Source: Candidatus Poribacteria bacterium
GTDB lineage: Bacteria; Abyssobacteria; SURF-5
Direction of reading: 5' to 3'
Length of the DNA stretch: 15,431 nucleotides
NCBI GenBank assembly: GCA_016215705.1
Contig: JACRIR010000101.1
Span: 1-15,431, forward strand
Under the pieces are notes generated by a model. It saw only the letters and a program-made list of their open reading frames with translations, was not told the origin of the DNA and searched no databases. Positions 1-5,761 of the stretch are shown here, piece after piece. Made by a program: the position numbers and the translations under genes. Each line of letters opens with the position of its first letter. Position 1 is the stretch's first letter.

Positions 1-1
1 A

Positions 2-163
2 GTGACGCCCGGCATAACCGGCCTGTGGCAGATATACGGCAAAGAGAGCAACTGGTTCCACGATTGGATTCGGTACGACCTCAAGTACGTGGATGAGCGC
101 TCGCTCCGGCTCGACACCAAAATCATCCTCGTGACCGTCCTCAAGATGTTCAAAGTGACATAG
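2..163 (+). CDS. Sugar transferase, 3' end only (polyprenyl glycosylphosphotransferase type)
   Basis: Only the last 53 codons are in the window, in frame from base 2 to TAG at 161-163. The visible peptide carries VTPGITGLWQIYGKES near its start and a YDLKYVDERSLRLDTKIIL stretch, which match the C-terminal part of the bacterial sugar transferase family (Pfam Bac_transf). In that family a KPGITGLWQ-like motif precedes an R.DL.Y...WSL.LD motif and a short hydrophobic end. Members are membrane proteins that transfer a sugar phosphate to undecaprenyl phosphate to start exopolysaccharide or O-antigen synthesis. The exact sugar and the upstream domains cannot be seen. The gene is unrelated in function to the rest of the window and probably ends a polysaccharide operon. 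Family assignment is firm; the subfamily is not. Confidence 0.85.
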   Translation: MTPGITGLWQIYGKESNWFHDWIRYDLKYVDERSLRLDTKIILVTVLKMFKVT

Positions 164-164
164 A

Positions 165-199
165 AGCGCCTAAAGTGAGCTAAAGCGCCTAAAGTGAGC
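165..199. repeat. Short tandem repeat, period 19
   Basis: AGCGCCTAAAGTGAGC occurs at 165-180 and again at 184-199, a period of 19 bases, directly after the stop of the sugar transferase gene. A degenerate continuation (gagtgcttggagtgcgaag) follows to about 220. No coding or regulatory role is apparent. Confidence 0.75.
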
Positions 200-266
200 A
201 AGAGTGCTTGGAGTGCGAAGTTGAAGACAAAAGGGGATTAAGAAAAAGCGAATAGACATTCCTTAT

Positions 267-287
267 CTGTAGGTGCGAATTCATTCG
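267..287. repeat. Half copy of the CTGTAGGTGCGAAT repeat
   Basis: CTGTAGGTGCGAATTCATTC at 267-286 matches one arm of the complete inverted repeat at 8396-8464. The other arm is absent here, so this is a solo or decayed copy. The spacer 164-436 otherwise holds only the tandem repeat and the palindrome at 323-343; I see no gene in it. Confidence 0.65.
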
Positions 288-322
288 TACGGTCTTTCTC
301 GCTGATCTACTGCAAAAACGGG

Positions 323-343
323 GACACGATGCGACATCGTGTC
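323..343. repeat. Interspersed palindrome, copy A (short)
   Basis: GACACGATG at 323-331 and CATCGTGTC at 335-343 form a 9-bp perfect stem with a 3-base loop, preceded by CGGG. It shares the GGGGACAC/GTGTCCCC core with longer copies at 1828, 3303, 6378, 8307 and 10283. It lacks the outer AATT/AATT arms. It lies beyond the 3' end of regulator 1 (minus strand) and might contribute to transcript ending, although no T-run follows on that strand. Confidence 0.8.
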
Positions 344-436
344 TACTATTTTCTCACACATGCCCGAATTAATTCGGCCCCACAACTGGCGATGCGGCTC
401 CCCAAATATTTGACCGGCCCTGCGACGTGGTCCTGC

Positions 437-1780
437 TCATGTAATGGTGATACCCAGCCGCTTCATCTTGCGCCAAAGGGTGGTCTTGTGAATACCAAGC
501 TCTCTGGCAGTCACGGACCGGTTCCCGTCGTGCCGACGCAAAGCTTCTTTGATAAAGTGAGCTTCAATCTCCTGTATATTCGCCAAACTGGAAGTCTGCG
601 CCATTTTGCTGGTTTCCGGCCTCATATTCTGAGGCAAATGTTCCGGCATGATCAGGCCGTTCCGGCACAAGACGAAGGCGTGCTCGATGATATTCTCGAG
701 TTCGCGAACGTTGCCCGGGAAACTATGATTCATGAGCGCGGCCAACACCTCAGGCGACACGCTGCTGATGTCCTTCCCGCGAAGCCGGTTGAACCGCGCT
801 ATCAGACGCTCGACGAGCAACGGAACGTCGTCCATTCGCTCGCGTAAAGGCGGAATGGCAAGTTTGACCACGTTGATTCGATAATAGAGGTCCTGCCTGA
901 ACTGCCCCTCGTCAACGAGTTTCGACAAATCCTTGTTCGTTGCGGCGACAACGCGCACGTCGGCTTGCACCGGCTCCGTCGCTCCCAACGGCTCGTATGT
1001 TCTGTCCTGCAGAACCCTGAGCAATCGCACTTGCAGCGCAGGGGAGACGTCGCCGATCTCGTCGAGGAATATGGTCCCACCTTTGGCCAAAGCGAAACGT
1101 CCCGGCTTGTCCTTCTTCGCGTCGGTGAAGGCGCCCGCCTTGTACCCGAAGAGTTCCGATTCCAGTAAAGTGTCGGGCAGGGCTCCGCAGTTCACCGTCA
1201 CCAGTGGTCTTTTCCGGCGGAGACTTAGATTGTGGATTGCCCTCGCGAACAGCTCTTTGCCGGTTCCGCTCTCTCCTTCGATGAGAACCGTGCTCTCGCT
1301 CTCGGCGACTTCGGGCAGGATATCGAAAAGAAGCTGCATCTTGTGGTTCTTGCTGATTATATCGCCGAAGGTGAATTTGCGCGTGAGTTCCTTGCGGAGG
1401 TCCTCGACGACGCTCAAATCGCGGAAGGTCTCGACTCCTCCGATGGCGGCGCCATGTTTGTCCTTCAATATAGCCGTGGAAATGCTTATTGGAACCTTGT
1501 TGCCTTCTGCGTCTATGATAAAGACGGCTTTACCGATGACGGGACGGCCGGTCTCGAGCGTGCGTTTGAGCGCACAGTCGTTCTCGCAAATGCTCGCCTT
1601 GAACACGTCACAGCAGCGACTTCCAACTGCTTCGTTCCGGGTTATACCGGTTATGTCCTCGGCGGCGCGATTAAAGGATGTGATCCGCCACTCACTGTCC
1701 ACCGTGAAAACGCCGTCGGCAATGCTGTCGAGGATTGTATCGCGCTCACTCTCGATACCTTGCTTGCTTCTACTTATCAT
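437..1780 (-). CDS. Sigma54-dependent activator with PAS sensor domain (regulator 1)
   Basis: This 447-aa protein has the layout of an NtrC-family enhancer-binding protein without a receiver domain. A PAS domain (about 10-125) carries cysteines 56, 57, 65 and 69. An AAA+ domain (about 140-375) has Walker A GESGTGKE at 169-176, a GAFTGA-loop variant reading GAFTDA at 216-221, Walker B GGTIFLDEIG at 234-243 and arginine-finger region residues such as R295 and R301. A Fis-type helix-turn-helix ends it (about 418-443, TARELGIHKTTLWRKM). Family knowledge says such proteins bind upstream sites and hydrolyse ATP to open RNA polymerase-sigma54 promoters. Domain order and context resemble the activator encoded in the Desulfovibrio ORP locus. 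It is colinear with regulator 2 at 6948 up to about residue 380. It follows the DUF134 gene on the same strand with a 108-bp gap holding a palindrome, so it is probably co-transcribed. The ribosome binding site (AAAGAGA) is weak. Confidence 0.93.
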   Translation of the reverse strand: MISRSKQGIESERDTILDSIADGVFTVDSEWRITSFNRAAEDITGITRNEAVGSRCCDVFKASICENDCALKRTLETGRPVIGKAVFIIDAEGNKVPISISTAILKDKHGAAIGGVETFRDLSVVEDLRKELTRKFTFGDIISKNHKMQLLFDILPEVAESESTVLIEGESGTGKELFARAIHNLSLRRKRPLVTVNCGALPDTLLESELFGYKAGAFTDAKKDKPGRFALAKGGTIFLDEIGDVSPALQVRLLRVLQDRTYEPLGATEPVQADVRVVAATNKDLSKLVDEGQFRQDLYYRINVVKLAIPPLRERMDDVPLLVERLIARFNRLRGKDISSVSPEVLAALMNHSFPGNVRELENIIEHAFVLCRNGLIMPEHLPQNMRPETSKMAQTSSLANIQEIEAHFIKEALRRHDGNRSVTARELGIHKTTLWRKMKRLGITIT

Positions 1781-1827
1781 GAAACAATCTCTTTTCTTTC
1801 AACCCCTAAGAAACTAGCGACTGTTTT

Positions 1828-1872
1828 CCTTAATTCGGGGACACCTTGCCGCAAGGTGTCCCCGAATTAAGG
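1828..1872. repeat. Interspersed palindrome, copy B (22-bp perfect arms)
   Basis: Arms 1828-1849 and 1851-1872 are perfect reverse complements around a single base at 1850; the arm reads outward-in CCTTAATTCGGGG then ACACCTTGC. It lies between the DUF134 gene and regulator 1, inside the presumed operon, where it could form a strong mRNA hairpin that attenuates read-through or separates transcripts. Followed on the minus strand by GAAAACAGT rather than a U-tract. Confidence 0.92.
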
Positions 1873-1888
1873 GCTGTTTCTGACACAA

Positions 1889-2209
1889 TCAACTACGCCC
1901 CGCCGTGACCGGACGCTCGACCACCCGATAATTGCCCCCATTGATGCGAAGGGCCTTGCCACTGACAAGCGCCGTGGCTACCTTCTGATGGGCTCGAGCC
2001 AGAATTCGCGTGAAAGTCGGCCGTGACACTCCCATCTTCTCGGCTGCCTCGCTGTGCCGGAGGTCTTCGATATCCGCCCACCGAAGCGCCTCGAATTCGT
2101 CCACCGTCAGCGAGACCTTATCGAGCCTGGTCATGGGTATTCCCGCTGGCTTGAAGAAAATCACACGAGGCATCGCGGAGATGTATCGGCATTTCCTGGG
2201 CCTTGGCAT
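1889..2209 (-). CDS. DUF134 (UPF0251) DNA-binding protein
   Basis: This 106-aa protein opens with MPRPRKCRYI and contains TVDEFEALRWADIEDLRHSE, then a helix-turn-helix at about 49-75 (AAEKMGVSRPTFTRILARAH). This is the usual shape and length of the DUF134/UPF0251 family, small predicted DNA-binding proteins often found beside NifX-like and MinD-type ferredoxin ATPase genes. The start at 2209 was chosen over an in-frame ATG at 2278 because AAAGGAG lies six bases upstream, the family N-terminus begins here, and the 2278 start would lie at the -35 box of the promoter. It is divergent from the NifX operon and upstream of regulator 1. A repressor or co-regulator role, possibly acting on the palindrome at 2236-2251, is inference; no ligand can be read from the sequence. 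Confidence 0.9.
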   Translation of the reverse strand: MPRPRKCRYISAMPRVIFFKPAGIPMTRLDKVSLTVDEFEALRWADIEDLRHSEAAEKMGVSRPTFTRILARAHQKVATALVSGKALRINGGNYRVVERPVTAGRS

Positions 2210-2235
2210 GAGGTACTCCTTTCGGGCAGTCACAT

Positions 2236-2251
2236 ATGAACTATGGTTCAT
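2236..2251. promoter_or_regulatory. Palindromic operator candidate
   Basis: ATGAAC-TATG-GTTCAT is a perfect 6-bp inverted repeat with a 4-base spacer. It covers the predicted start point and touches the -10 box (2250-2255) of the minus-strand promoter, a classic repressor position. A protein encoded locally, such as the DUF134 product, is an obvious candidate binder, but that is inference. Confidence 0.55.
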
Positions 2252-2278
2252 TATACTCACCATGACTTGAAATGTCAA
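2250..2278 (-). promoter_or_regulatory. Sigma70-type promoter for DUF134 and regulator 1
   Basis: Read on the minus strand, TTGACA (2278-2273) is followed after exactly 17 bases by TATAAT (2255-2250), both identical to the housekeeping consensus. Expected start is near 2243, leaving about 35 bases of leader before the ATG at 2209. This implies vegetative expression of regulator 1, unlike the sigma54-driven units around it. Confidence 0.85.
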
Positions 2279-2299
2279 ATTGCATCACGCCCCGACTTC

Positions 2300-2315
2300 A
2301 TTGCGGTTCTGCAAC
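2300..2315. promoter_or_regulatory. Upstream activator site, distal (sigma54 unit 1)
   Basis: ATTGC-GGTTCT-GCAAC is an inverted repeat with TTGC/GCAA arms and a 6-base spacer, centred at 2307.5. A second site of the same form is centred exactly 34 bp downstream at 2341.5, and the pair recurs at 6721-6770. It is probably bound by one of the two Fis-type HTH activators in this window. Confidence 0.7.
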
Positions 2316-2332
2316 CATTCGGGCTCGAATGA

Positions 2333-2350
2333 GATTGCAGGTCGGCAATC
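2333..2350. promoter_or_regulatory. Upstream activator site, proximal (sigma54 unit 1)
   Basis: GATTGC-AGGTCG-GCAATC is a perfect 6-bp inverted repeat with a 6-base spacer, centred at 2341.5. It is 109 bp upstream of the -24 GG of the sigma54 promoter at 2449, a typical distance for enhancer binding with DNA looping. Confidence 0.72.
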
Positions 2351-2448
2351 CTCTCAGCGGAAAGACGTAATCCATTCTTATATCAAAAGTCTCGCATTTC
2401 ATGGTGTTTCGGTCAGATACAGTGCTTCTTGAGGGCATTCGAATTACA

Positions 2449-2464
2449 TGGCACGTTTGATGCC
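2449..2464 (+). promoter_or_regulatory. Sigma54 promoter of the NifX/ATPase cluster
   Basis: TGGCACGTTTGATGCC has the invariant GG (2450-2451) and GC (2462-2463) separated by ten bases, with a full TGGCACG -24 element. The expected start is near 2475, giving a leader of about 27 bases and a Shine-Dalgarno GGAGG at 2489-2493 before the ATG at 2502. Confidence 0.85.
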
Positions 2465-2501
2465 CTATCTAATGTCTCGGTGGTGCTCGGAGGCGCAAGA
2501 A

Positions 2502-2915
2502 ATGAAGGTCGCAATTCCGGTGTGGCAGTCAAGGGTTTCACCCGTATTCGACACCGCAGGGCGATTGCTCGTTGTGGAGGTCGAGAACGGAGCCGCGCGT
2601 TCTTCAGCCCAGGAATCACTTGTCGAATGTTCATTCTCGGGACGCATCAGCCGATTGACCGAACTCGGCGTGGATGTTCTGCTGTGCGGCGCGATCTCGA
2701 CTCCAATGGCGCAGGCCATAGAGGCTTCAGGGGTCAGGATCGTTCCGTGGATTTCGGGCGAGGTGAGTGAAGTACTGAGGGAATTTGTGGTTCGAAAGTC
2801 GATGGGAAAACGGTTCGTCATGCCCGGCCGCCAACGATGCCGCCGCCGGGCGGGTAACCGCCGCAAGAGCGGAACAGAATCCGTCTTGCCAAAACATCCG
2901 GAGGAAACGCTATGA
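2502..2915 (+). CDS. NifX/NifB-type dinitrogenase cofactor-domain protein 1
   Basis: This 137-aa protein begins MKVAIPVWQSRVSPVFDTAG, the opening beta strand and loop of the Nitro_FeMo-Co (NifX/NifB C-terminal) family. It continues with LGVDVLLCGAIS and a basic C-terminal tail (MPGRQRCRRRAGNRRK). Domain members bind iron-molybdenum or iron-sulfur clusters; outside nitrogen fixers their roles are mostly unknown, and nothing here indicates nitrogenase. The start at 2502 is supported by GGAGG eight bases upstream and by the promoter at 2449, which lies inside the longer alternative reading from 2448. The gene ends in an ATGA overlap with the next gene (2912-2915), so the two are translationally coupled. 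The basic, Arg-rich tail might bind nucleic acid or acidic partners; this is a guess. Confidence 0.88.
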   Translation: MKVAIPVWQSRVSPVFDTAGRLLVVEVENGAARSSAQESLVECSFSGRISRLTELGVDVLLCGAISTPMAQAIEASGVRIVPWISGEVSEVLREFVVRKSMGKRFVMPGRQRCRRRAGNRRKSGTESVLPKHPEETL

Positions 2916-3274
2916 AGATCGCCATAACCGCGCAAGACAACGAATTGCACAGCGCCGTGGACCCTCGGTTCGGACGCGCAAGATGGTTTATTGTAATTGA
3001 CATCGACACGGGTGATTTTGTCCCTGTAAGCAATGCCAAGAACCTCGATACGGGGCAGGGCGCGGGAATCCAGGCGGGCCGCCATGCGGCGGAGTTGGGA
3101 GTAAAAGCGGTTGTCACGGGGAATGTGGGTCCGAAAGCATTCAGAATCCTCAAGGCTGCCGGAATTGATGTGCATATCGGAGCAAAAGGTACAGTCGAGG
3201 AGGCGACGTGTCAGTTCAAAGCAGGCGTCCTCGGGTTGGCCAAGCAGGCAAATGTCGAAGGGCACTGGGCATGA
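2912..3274 (+). CDS. NifX/NifB-type dinitrogenase cofactor-domain protein 2
   Basis: This 120-aa protein is a standard single-domain member: MKIAITAQDNELHSAVDPRFGRARWFIV, then LGVKAVVTGNVGPKAFRILKAAGI and a short acidic or aromatic end. It is related to the well-known MTH1175-like group. A [Mo-Cu] or [Fe-S] ligand has been reported for some relatives, but no binding residue is certain here; C199-type tails are absent and the only cysteine lies near residue 100 (EATCQF). It overlaps the preceding gene by 4 bases (ATGA), uses GGAGG at 2900-2904 inside that gene, and is followed by a palindrome. It likely belongs to the sigma54 transcript from 2449. Confidence 0.9.
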   Translation: MKIAITAQDNELHSAVDPRFGRARWFIVIDIDTGDFVPVSNAKNLDTGQGAGIQAGRHAAELGVKAVVTGNVGPKAFRILKAAGIDVHIGAKGTVEEATCQFKAGVLGLAKQANVEGHWA

Positions 3275-3302
3275 AGAGAGGGGAAAGGAACAAGGCGAAA
3301 GC

Positions 3303-3351
3303 TCCCTTAATTCGGTGACATGATGCCTCATCGTGTCCCCGAATTAAGGGA
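3303..3351. repeat. Interspersed palindrome, copy C
   Basis: The outer arms CCCTTAATTCGG (3304-3315) and CCGAATTAAGGG (3339-3350) match perfectly. The inner part is imperfect (TGACATGATG against CATCGTGTCC with mismatches). It sits 29 bases after the second NifX-like gene and may act as a transcript boundary or processing hairpin within the cluster. Confidence 0.88.
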
Positions 3352-3359
3352 ACAATGGT

Positions 3360-3402
3360 AAGGTTCTTTGCGGTTTTAACCGTGAACCATAAACCCTGAA
3401 CC
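3360..3402. repeat. Duplicated leader segment, copy 1
   Basis: AAGGTTCTTTGCG at 3360-3372, followed by a TTTTAACC..GAACCATAAACC..GAACC run, recurs at 5688-5736. In both places it follows the right arm of the GTGTCCCCGAATTAA palindrome and precedes a gene start (3429 and 5762). It looks like a repeat cassette or a duplicated intergenic region; a regulatory role is not established. Confidence 0.75.
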
Positions 3403-3428
3403 TATTTTCTTACGAGGAGGATAAAGAA

Positions 3429-3674
3429 ATGCCGAGAGGAGATGGAACGGGCCCAATGGGCCAGGGTCAAGGAGCGGGAAAGGGAATGGGTCAAGGGCGC
3501 GGGAAACGCGGGGGAGGCGGAGGAGGCCAGGCAGGTGGTGGCCTTGGTTTCGGTCCCGGCGGCGCCTGCGTGTGTCTGAATTGCGGGAACTCTGTTGCGC
3601 ATGAGCAGGGCGTGCCGTGCAGCCAGGCGAATTACCCCAAGTGCGGGGCGCCAATGAGCAGACAGAGGTCTTAG
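3429..3674 (+). CDS. Gly-rich N-terminus plus small zinc-ribbon-like protein
   Basis: An 81-aa protein. Residues 1-46 are low-complexity Gly/Gln/Lys/Arg, starting MPRGDGTGPMGQGQGAG like the DUF5320-type proteins found beside NifX and Mrp genes in anaerobes. Residues 47-76 hold cysteines 47, 49, 52, 64 and 72 in a CVCLNCG...GVPC...YPKCGAPM pattern, a rubredoxin or zinc-ribbon knuckle arrangement. From memory, relatives have CPKCGAPM preceded by another Cys; here that position is Tyr69, which would leave the second knuckle short of one ligand. A strong Shine-Dalgarno (GAGGAGG) lies ten bases before the ATG. The stop abuts the ATG of the next gene, implying tight coupling to the ATPase. The function is unknown; metal or cluster binding in the ATPase assembly is the likeliest role. 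Confidence 0.82.
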   Translation: MPRGDGTGPMGQGQGAGKGMGQGRGKRGGGGGGQAGGGLGFGPGGACVCLNCGNSVAHEQGVPCSQANYPKCGAPMSRQRS

Positions 3675-4562
3675 ATGTTCGCAGAGCGCAGAAATGGCTC
3701 GTTAAGGATTGCAGTCGCAAGTGGAAAAGGGGGAACCGGAAAGACCGCCGTTGCGACAAATCTTGCGGCCACGCTCTCTTCCGAGGGATATAGGGTCGTG
3801 TACGCCGACTGTGACGTCGAGGAGCCCAACGGCCACATTTTCCTGAAGCCGACGATAAGAAGCGTGGAGCGCGTCGGAACGCCGGTTCCCGATGTTGATC
3901 TGTCGCGTTGCAACGGATGCGGCAAATGCGGCGACATCTGTGAATTCAGCGCAATCGTGTGCATGAACGGGAAGGTCATTACGTTTCCCGAACTGTGTCA
4001 CGGTTGCGACGGCTGCATACTCGTGTGTCCGGAGAACGCGATACGCGAAACACAGAGAGAAATCGGTTGTATCGAACGCGGCAGGAGGGACGGGATCGAG
4101 TTCATTCACGGAGTCCTCAGAGTCGGCGAGGCGATGTCGGCCCCTCTCATTCGGGCGGTCAAGCAGAAGCTTTCCGACGAGGACGTGGCGGTGATTGACG
4201 CGCCACCGGGGACCTCGTGCCCTGTCATCGAAACAGTCAGGGACACTGACTTTGTTCTTCTGGTCACGGAGCCGACTCCGTTCGGCCTCAGCGACTTGAG
4301 GCTTGCAGTCGAGATGGTTCGCGCGTTGAATCTCAAGCTTGGTGTGATTATTAACAGGTGCGATATCGGCAACAGTGGAGTAAGAGACTACTGTGCCGAA
4401 CAAGATATTCCTTTGTTGCTCGAGATACCGGATGATCGAGAAATCGCGAGGGCGTATTCTCGCGGGCAAATGGCAGTCGAAGTGGCGCCAAGCCTGAAGG
4501 TCGCATTCGCCGGATTATGGGAGCGCATCGTGACAAGAATATCCTCCCGGAATGACGAATGA
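3675..4562 (+). CDS. MinD/Mrp-type P-loop ATPase with inserted 2x[4Fe-4S] ferredoxin, 1
   Basis: This 295-aa protein starts with a deviant Walker A motif, ASGKGGTGKT at 15-24, and YADCDVEEP follows at 43-51. A bacterial ferredoxin module is inserted at about 76-125: Cys 79/82/85/89 (CNGCGKCGDIC) and Cys 108/111/114/118 (CHGCDGCILVC). VIDAPPGTSC (173-182) and LLVTEPTPFG follow, then NRCD near 227-230 as the base-recognition region. Such proteins are paired ferredoxin-ATPases of the Mrp/NBP35 relatives, found in the Desulfovibrio ORP complex, where they are linked to cell-division positioning and iron-sulfur handling. The pair here is most likely a heterodimer with the product of 4743. The start directly follows the TAG of the zinc-ribbon gene; AGAGGT lies upstream. 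Its substrate or cargo cannot be read from sequence. Confidence 0.92.
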   Translation: MFAERRNGSLRIAVASGKGGTGKTAVATNLAATLSSEGYRVVYADCDVEEPNGHIFLKPTIRSVERVGTPVPDVDLSRCNGCGKCGDICEFSAIVCMNGKVITFPELCHGCDGCILVCPENAIRETQREIGCIERGRRDGIEFIHGVLRVGEAMSAPLIRAVKQKLSDEDVAVIDAPPGTSCPVIETVRDTDFVLLVTEPTPFGLSDLRLAVEMVRALNLKLGVIINRCDIGNSGVRDYCAEQDIPLLLEIPDDREIARAYSRGQMAVEVAPSLKVAFAGLWERIVTRISSRNDE

Positions 4563-4733
4563 TCACCACTGTCCAATACGGCTTCTTCCACCGCAAAGGC
4601 GCAAAGGGCGCAAAGAAGGAATCAACGGTAAGAAGAAGAATAATTGTTCCAGTTATCTTGGACAAAGATCAAGAATGAGGAATAAGCGTCTCCTTTGCGC
4701 TCTTTGCGCCTTTGCGGTGAAAAACAGTGGTGA
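4563..4733. mobile_element. MITE-like element with inverted ends
   Basis: TCACCACTGT at 4563-4572 and ACAGTGGTGA at 4724-4733 are perfect 10-bp inverted ends. Inside them lies a second inverted pair, ACCGCAAAGGCGCAAAG (4590-4606) against CTTTGCGCCTTTGCGGT (4702-4718), and then about 70 unrelated bases. It has no open frame of note. It starts right after the stop of the first ATPase gene and its far end supplies the GAGGT region just before the second ATPase gene. The compact size and symmetric ends suggest a non-autonomous mobile or hairpin repeat; no transposase is in the window. Confidence 0.7.
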
Positions 4734-4742
4734 GGTCTGAAG

Positions 4743-5627
4743 ATGAAACAACTTGTTGTTATCAGCGGAAAAGGCGGGACCGGCAAGACAAGTATTGTGG
4801 CCTGTTTTGCGGCGCTCTCGCAGAACAGAGTGCTTGCCGACTGTGACGTTGACGCTGCCGACCTTCACCTTGTGATGGATGCGCGCGTCCGCCACAGAGA
4901 ACTTTTCCGCAGCGGCAAGAAGGCGAGCATCGTGTCTGAGAAATGCGTCGATTGCGGCGAATGTGAGAGACTTTGCCGACTCGGCGCAGTCATCCGAAAC
5001 GGAGACGCCAAAGGAAAGGATTCCGACAGTCTTCATATTGATCCGATTGTATGCGAGGGCTGCGGCGTATGCTATCATTTCTGTCCCGCCGACGCGATAG
5101 CGTTTGGAGAAACTGTCAGCGGAGAATGGTTCGTCTCGGAGACCCGGTGTGGACCTATGGTACATGCGAGACTCGGGATTGCCCAAGGGAACTCCGGCAA
5201 ACTGGTTTCCGTGGTGAGAAGTCAGGCCCGGGGTTTGGCCCTGAAGCACGGCCTCGATCTGATAATTATAGATGGTCCGCCGGGAATCGGATGTCCCGTG
5301 ATAGCATCGGTCACCGGCACGGACCTCGTGCTGGTTGTCACTGAACCGACCCTCTCCGGCGTTCACGACCTCGAGCGTGTGCGGCAGTTGGCGTCGCATT
5401 TCCGGACAAGAACTGTGGCCTGCATAAACAAGTGCGATCTGAATCCGAAAATGACAGCGCACATCGAAGAGCATTGCGAGGAGACCGGAATGGAAGTCGT
5501 TGGCCGCATTCGATACGATAAATCCGTGACTCTCGCCCAGATCGCGAAAACCAGTGTGGTGGAGTATTCTGATAGCCCGATATCACTGGAAATACGGCAA
5601 ATGTGGGAGCACATCGGGGCGCCATAA
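4743..5627 (+). CDS. MinD/Mrp-type P-loop ATPase with inserted 2x[4Fe-4S] ferredoxin, 2
   Basis: This 294-aa paralogue of the preceding ATPase has SGKGGTGKT at 8-16 and LADCDVDAAD at 31-40. Two cluster motifs follow, at Cys 68/71/74/78 (CVDCGECERLC) and Cys 104/107/110/114 (CEGCGVCYHFC), then IIIDGPPGIGC (174-184), VVTEPTLSG and NKCDLN. The linker before the second cluster is longer than in the first ATPase and carries a Lys/Asp-rich stretch (NGDAKGKDSD). Known pairs of this type are adjacent and probably form heterodimers coupling ATP binding to electron or cluster transfer. The 180-bp gap to the first ATPase gene is almost filled by the MITE-like element, so the natural operon spacing was probably only a few bases. 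GAGGT lies about seven bases before the ATG. Confidence 0.92.
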   Translation: MKQLVVISGKGGTGKTSIVACFAALSQNRVLADCDVDAADLHLVMDARVRHRELFRSGKKASIVSEKCVDCGECERLCRLGAVIRNGDAKGKDSDSLHIDPIVCEGCGVCYHFCPADAIAFGETVSGEWFVSETRCGPMVHARLGIAQGNSGKLVSVVRSQARGLALKHGLDLIIIDGPPGIGCPVIASVTGTDLVLVVTEPTLSGVHDLERVRQLASHFRTRTVACINKCDLNPKMTAHIEEHCEETGMEVVGRIRYDKSVTLAQIAKTSVVEYSDSPISLEIRQMWEHIGAP

Positions 5628-5648
5628 TTCGGAGATCTCGCCCAGGGC

Positions 5649-5674
5649 GGGACCCCATCGTGTCCCCGAATTAA
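5649..5674. repeat. Interspersed palindrome, copy D (degenerate)
   Basis: The right arm CATCGTGTCCCCGAATTAA (5656-5674) is intact but the left arm is nearly lost; only GGGAC (5649-5653) can pair with GTCCC (5662-5666). It follows the second ATPase gene and leads into the duplicated leader segment, as copy C does at 3303. Confidence 0.7.
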
Positions 5675-5687
5675 AGGAAATAATAGC

Positions 5688-5736
5688 AAGGTTCTTTGCG
5701 CTTTAACCATGTACCATGAACCATAAACCATGAACC
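5688..5736. repeat. Duplicated leader segment, copy 2
   Basis: AAGGTTCTTTGCG at 5688-5700, then TTTAACC and a run of short ACCATGAACC/ACCATAAACC units. It parallels 3360-3402 but with one extra unit (GTACCATGAACC). The following Shine-Dalgarno AAGGAGA (5752-5758) belongs to the gene at 5762. Confidence 0.75.
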
Positions 5737-5761
5737 GAATTTCACAGGAAGAAGGAGAAAC

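Noticed and set aside
933-1817. Long open frame opposite regulator 1
   Set aside because: It is antisense to conserved AAA+ motifs, has a Ser/Arg/Leu-rich composition typical of antisense frames, and matches no family.
2448-2501. Earlier ATG at 2448 for NifX-like gene 1
   Set aside because: The sigma54 promoter at 2449-2464 puts the transcript start downstream of it, and the domain begins at the ATG at 2502 with GGAGG before it.
2465-3331. Long minus-strand frame opposite two NifX-like genes
   Set aside because: It covers two recognised plus-strand genes, the sigma54 leader and a palindrome. No family signature.
4653-5474. Minus-strand frame opposite the second ATPase
   Set aside because: Antisense to the Walker and ferredoxin motifs, and it starts within the MITE-like element.
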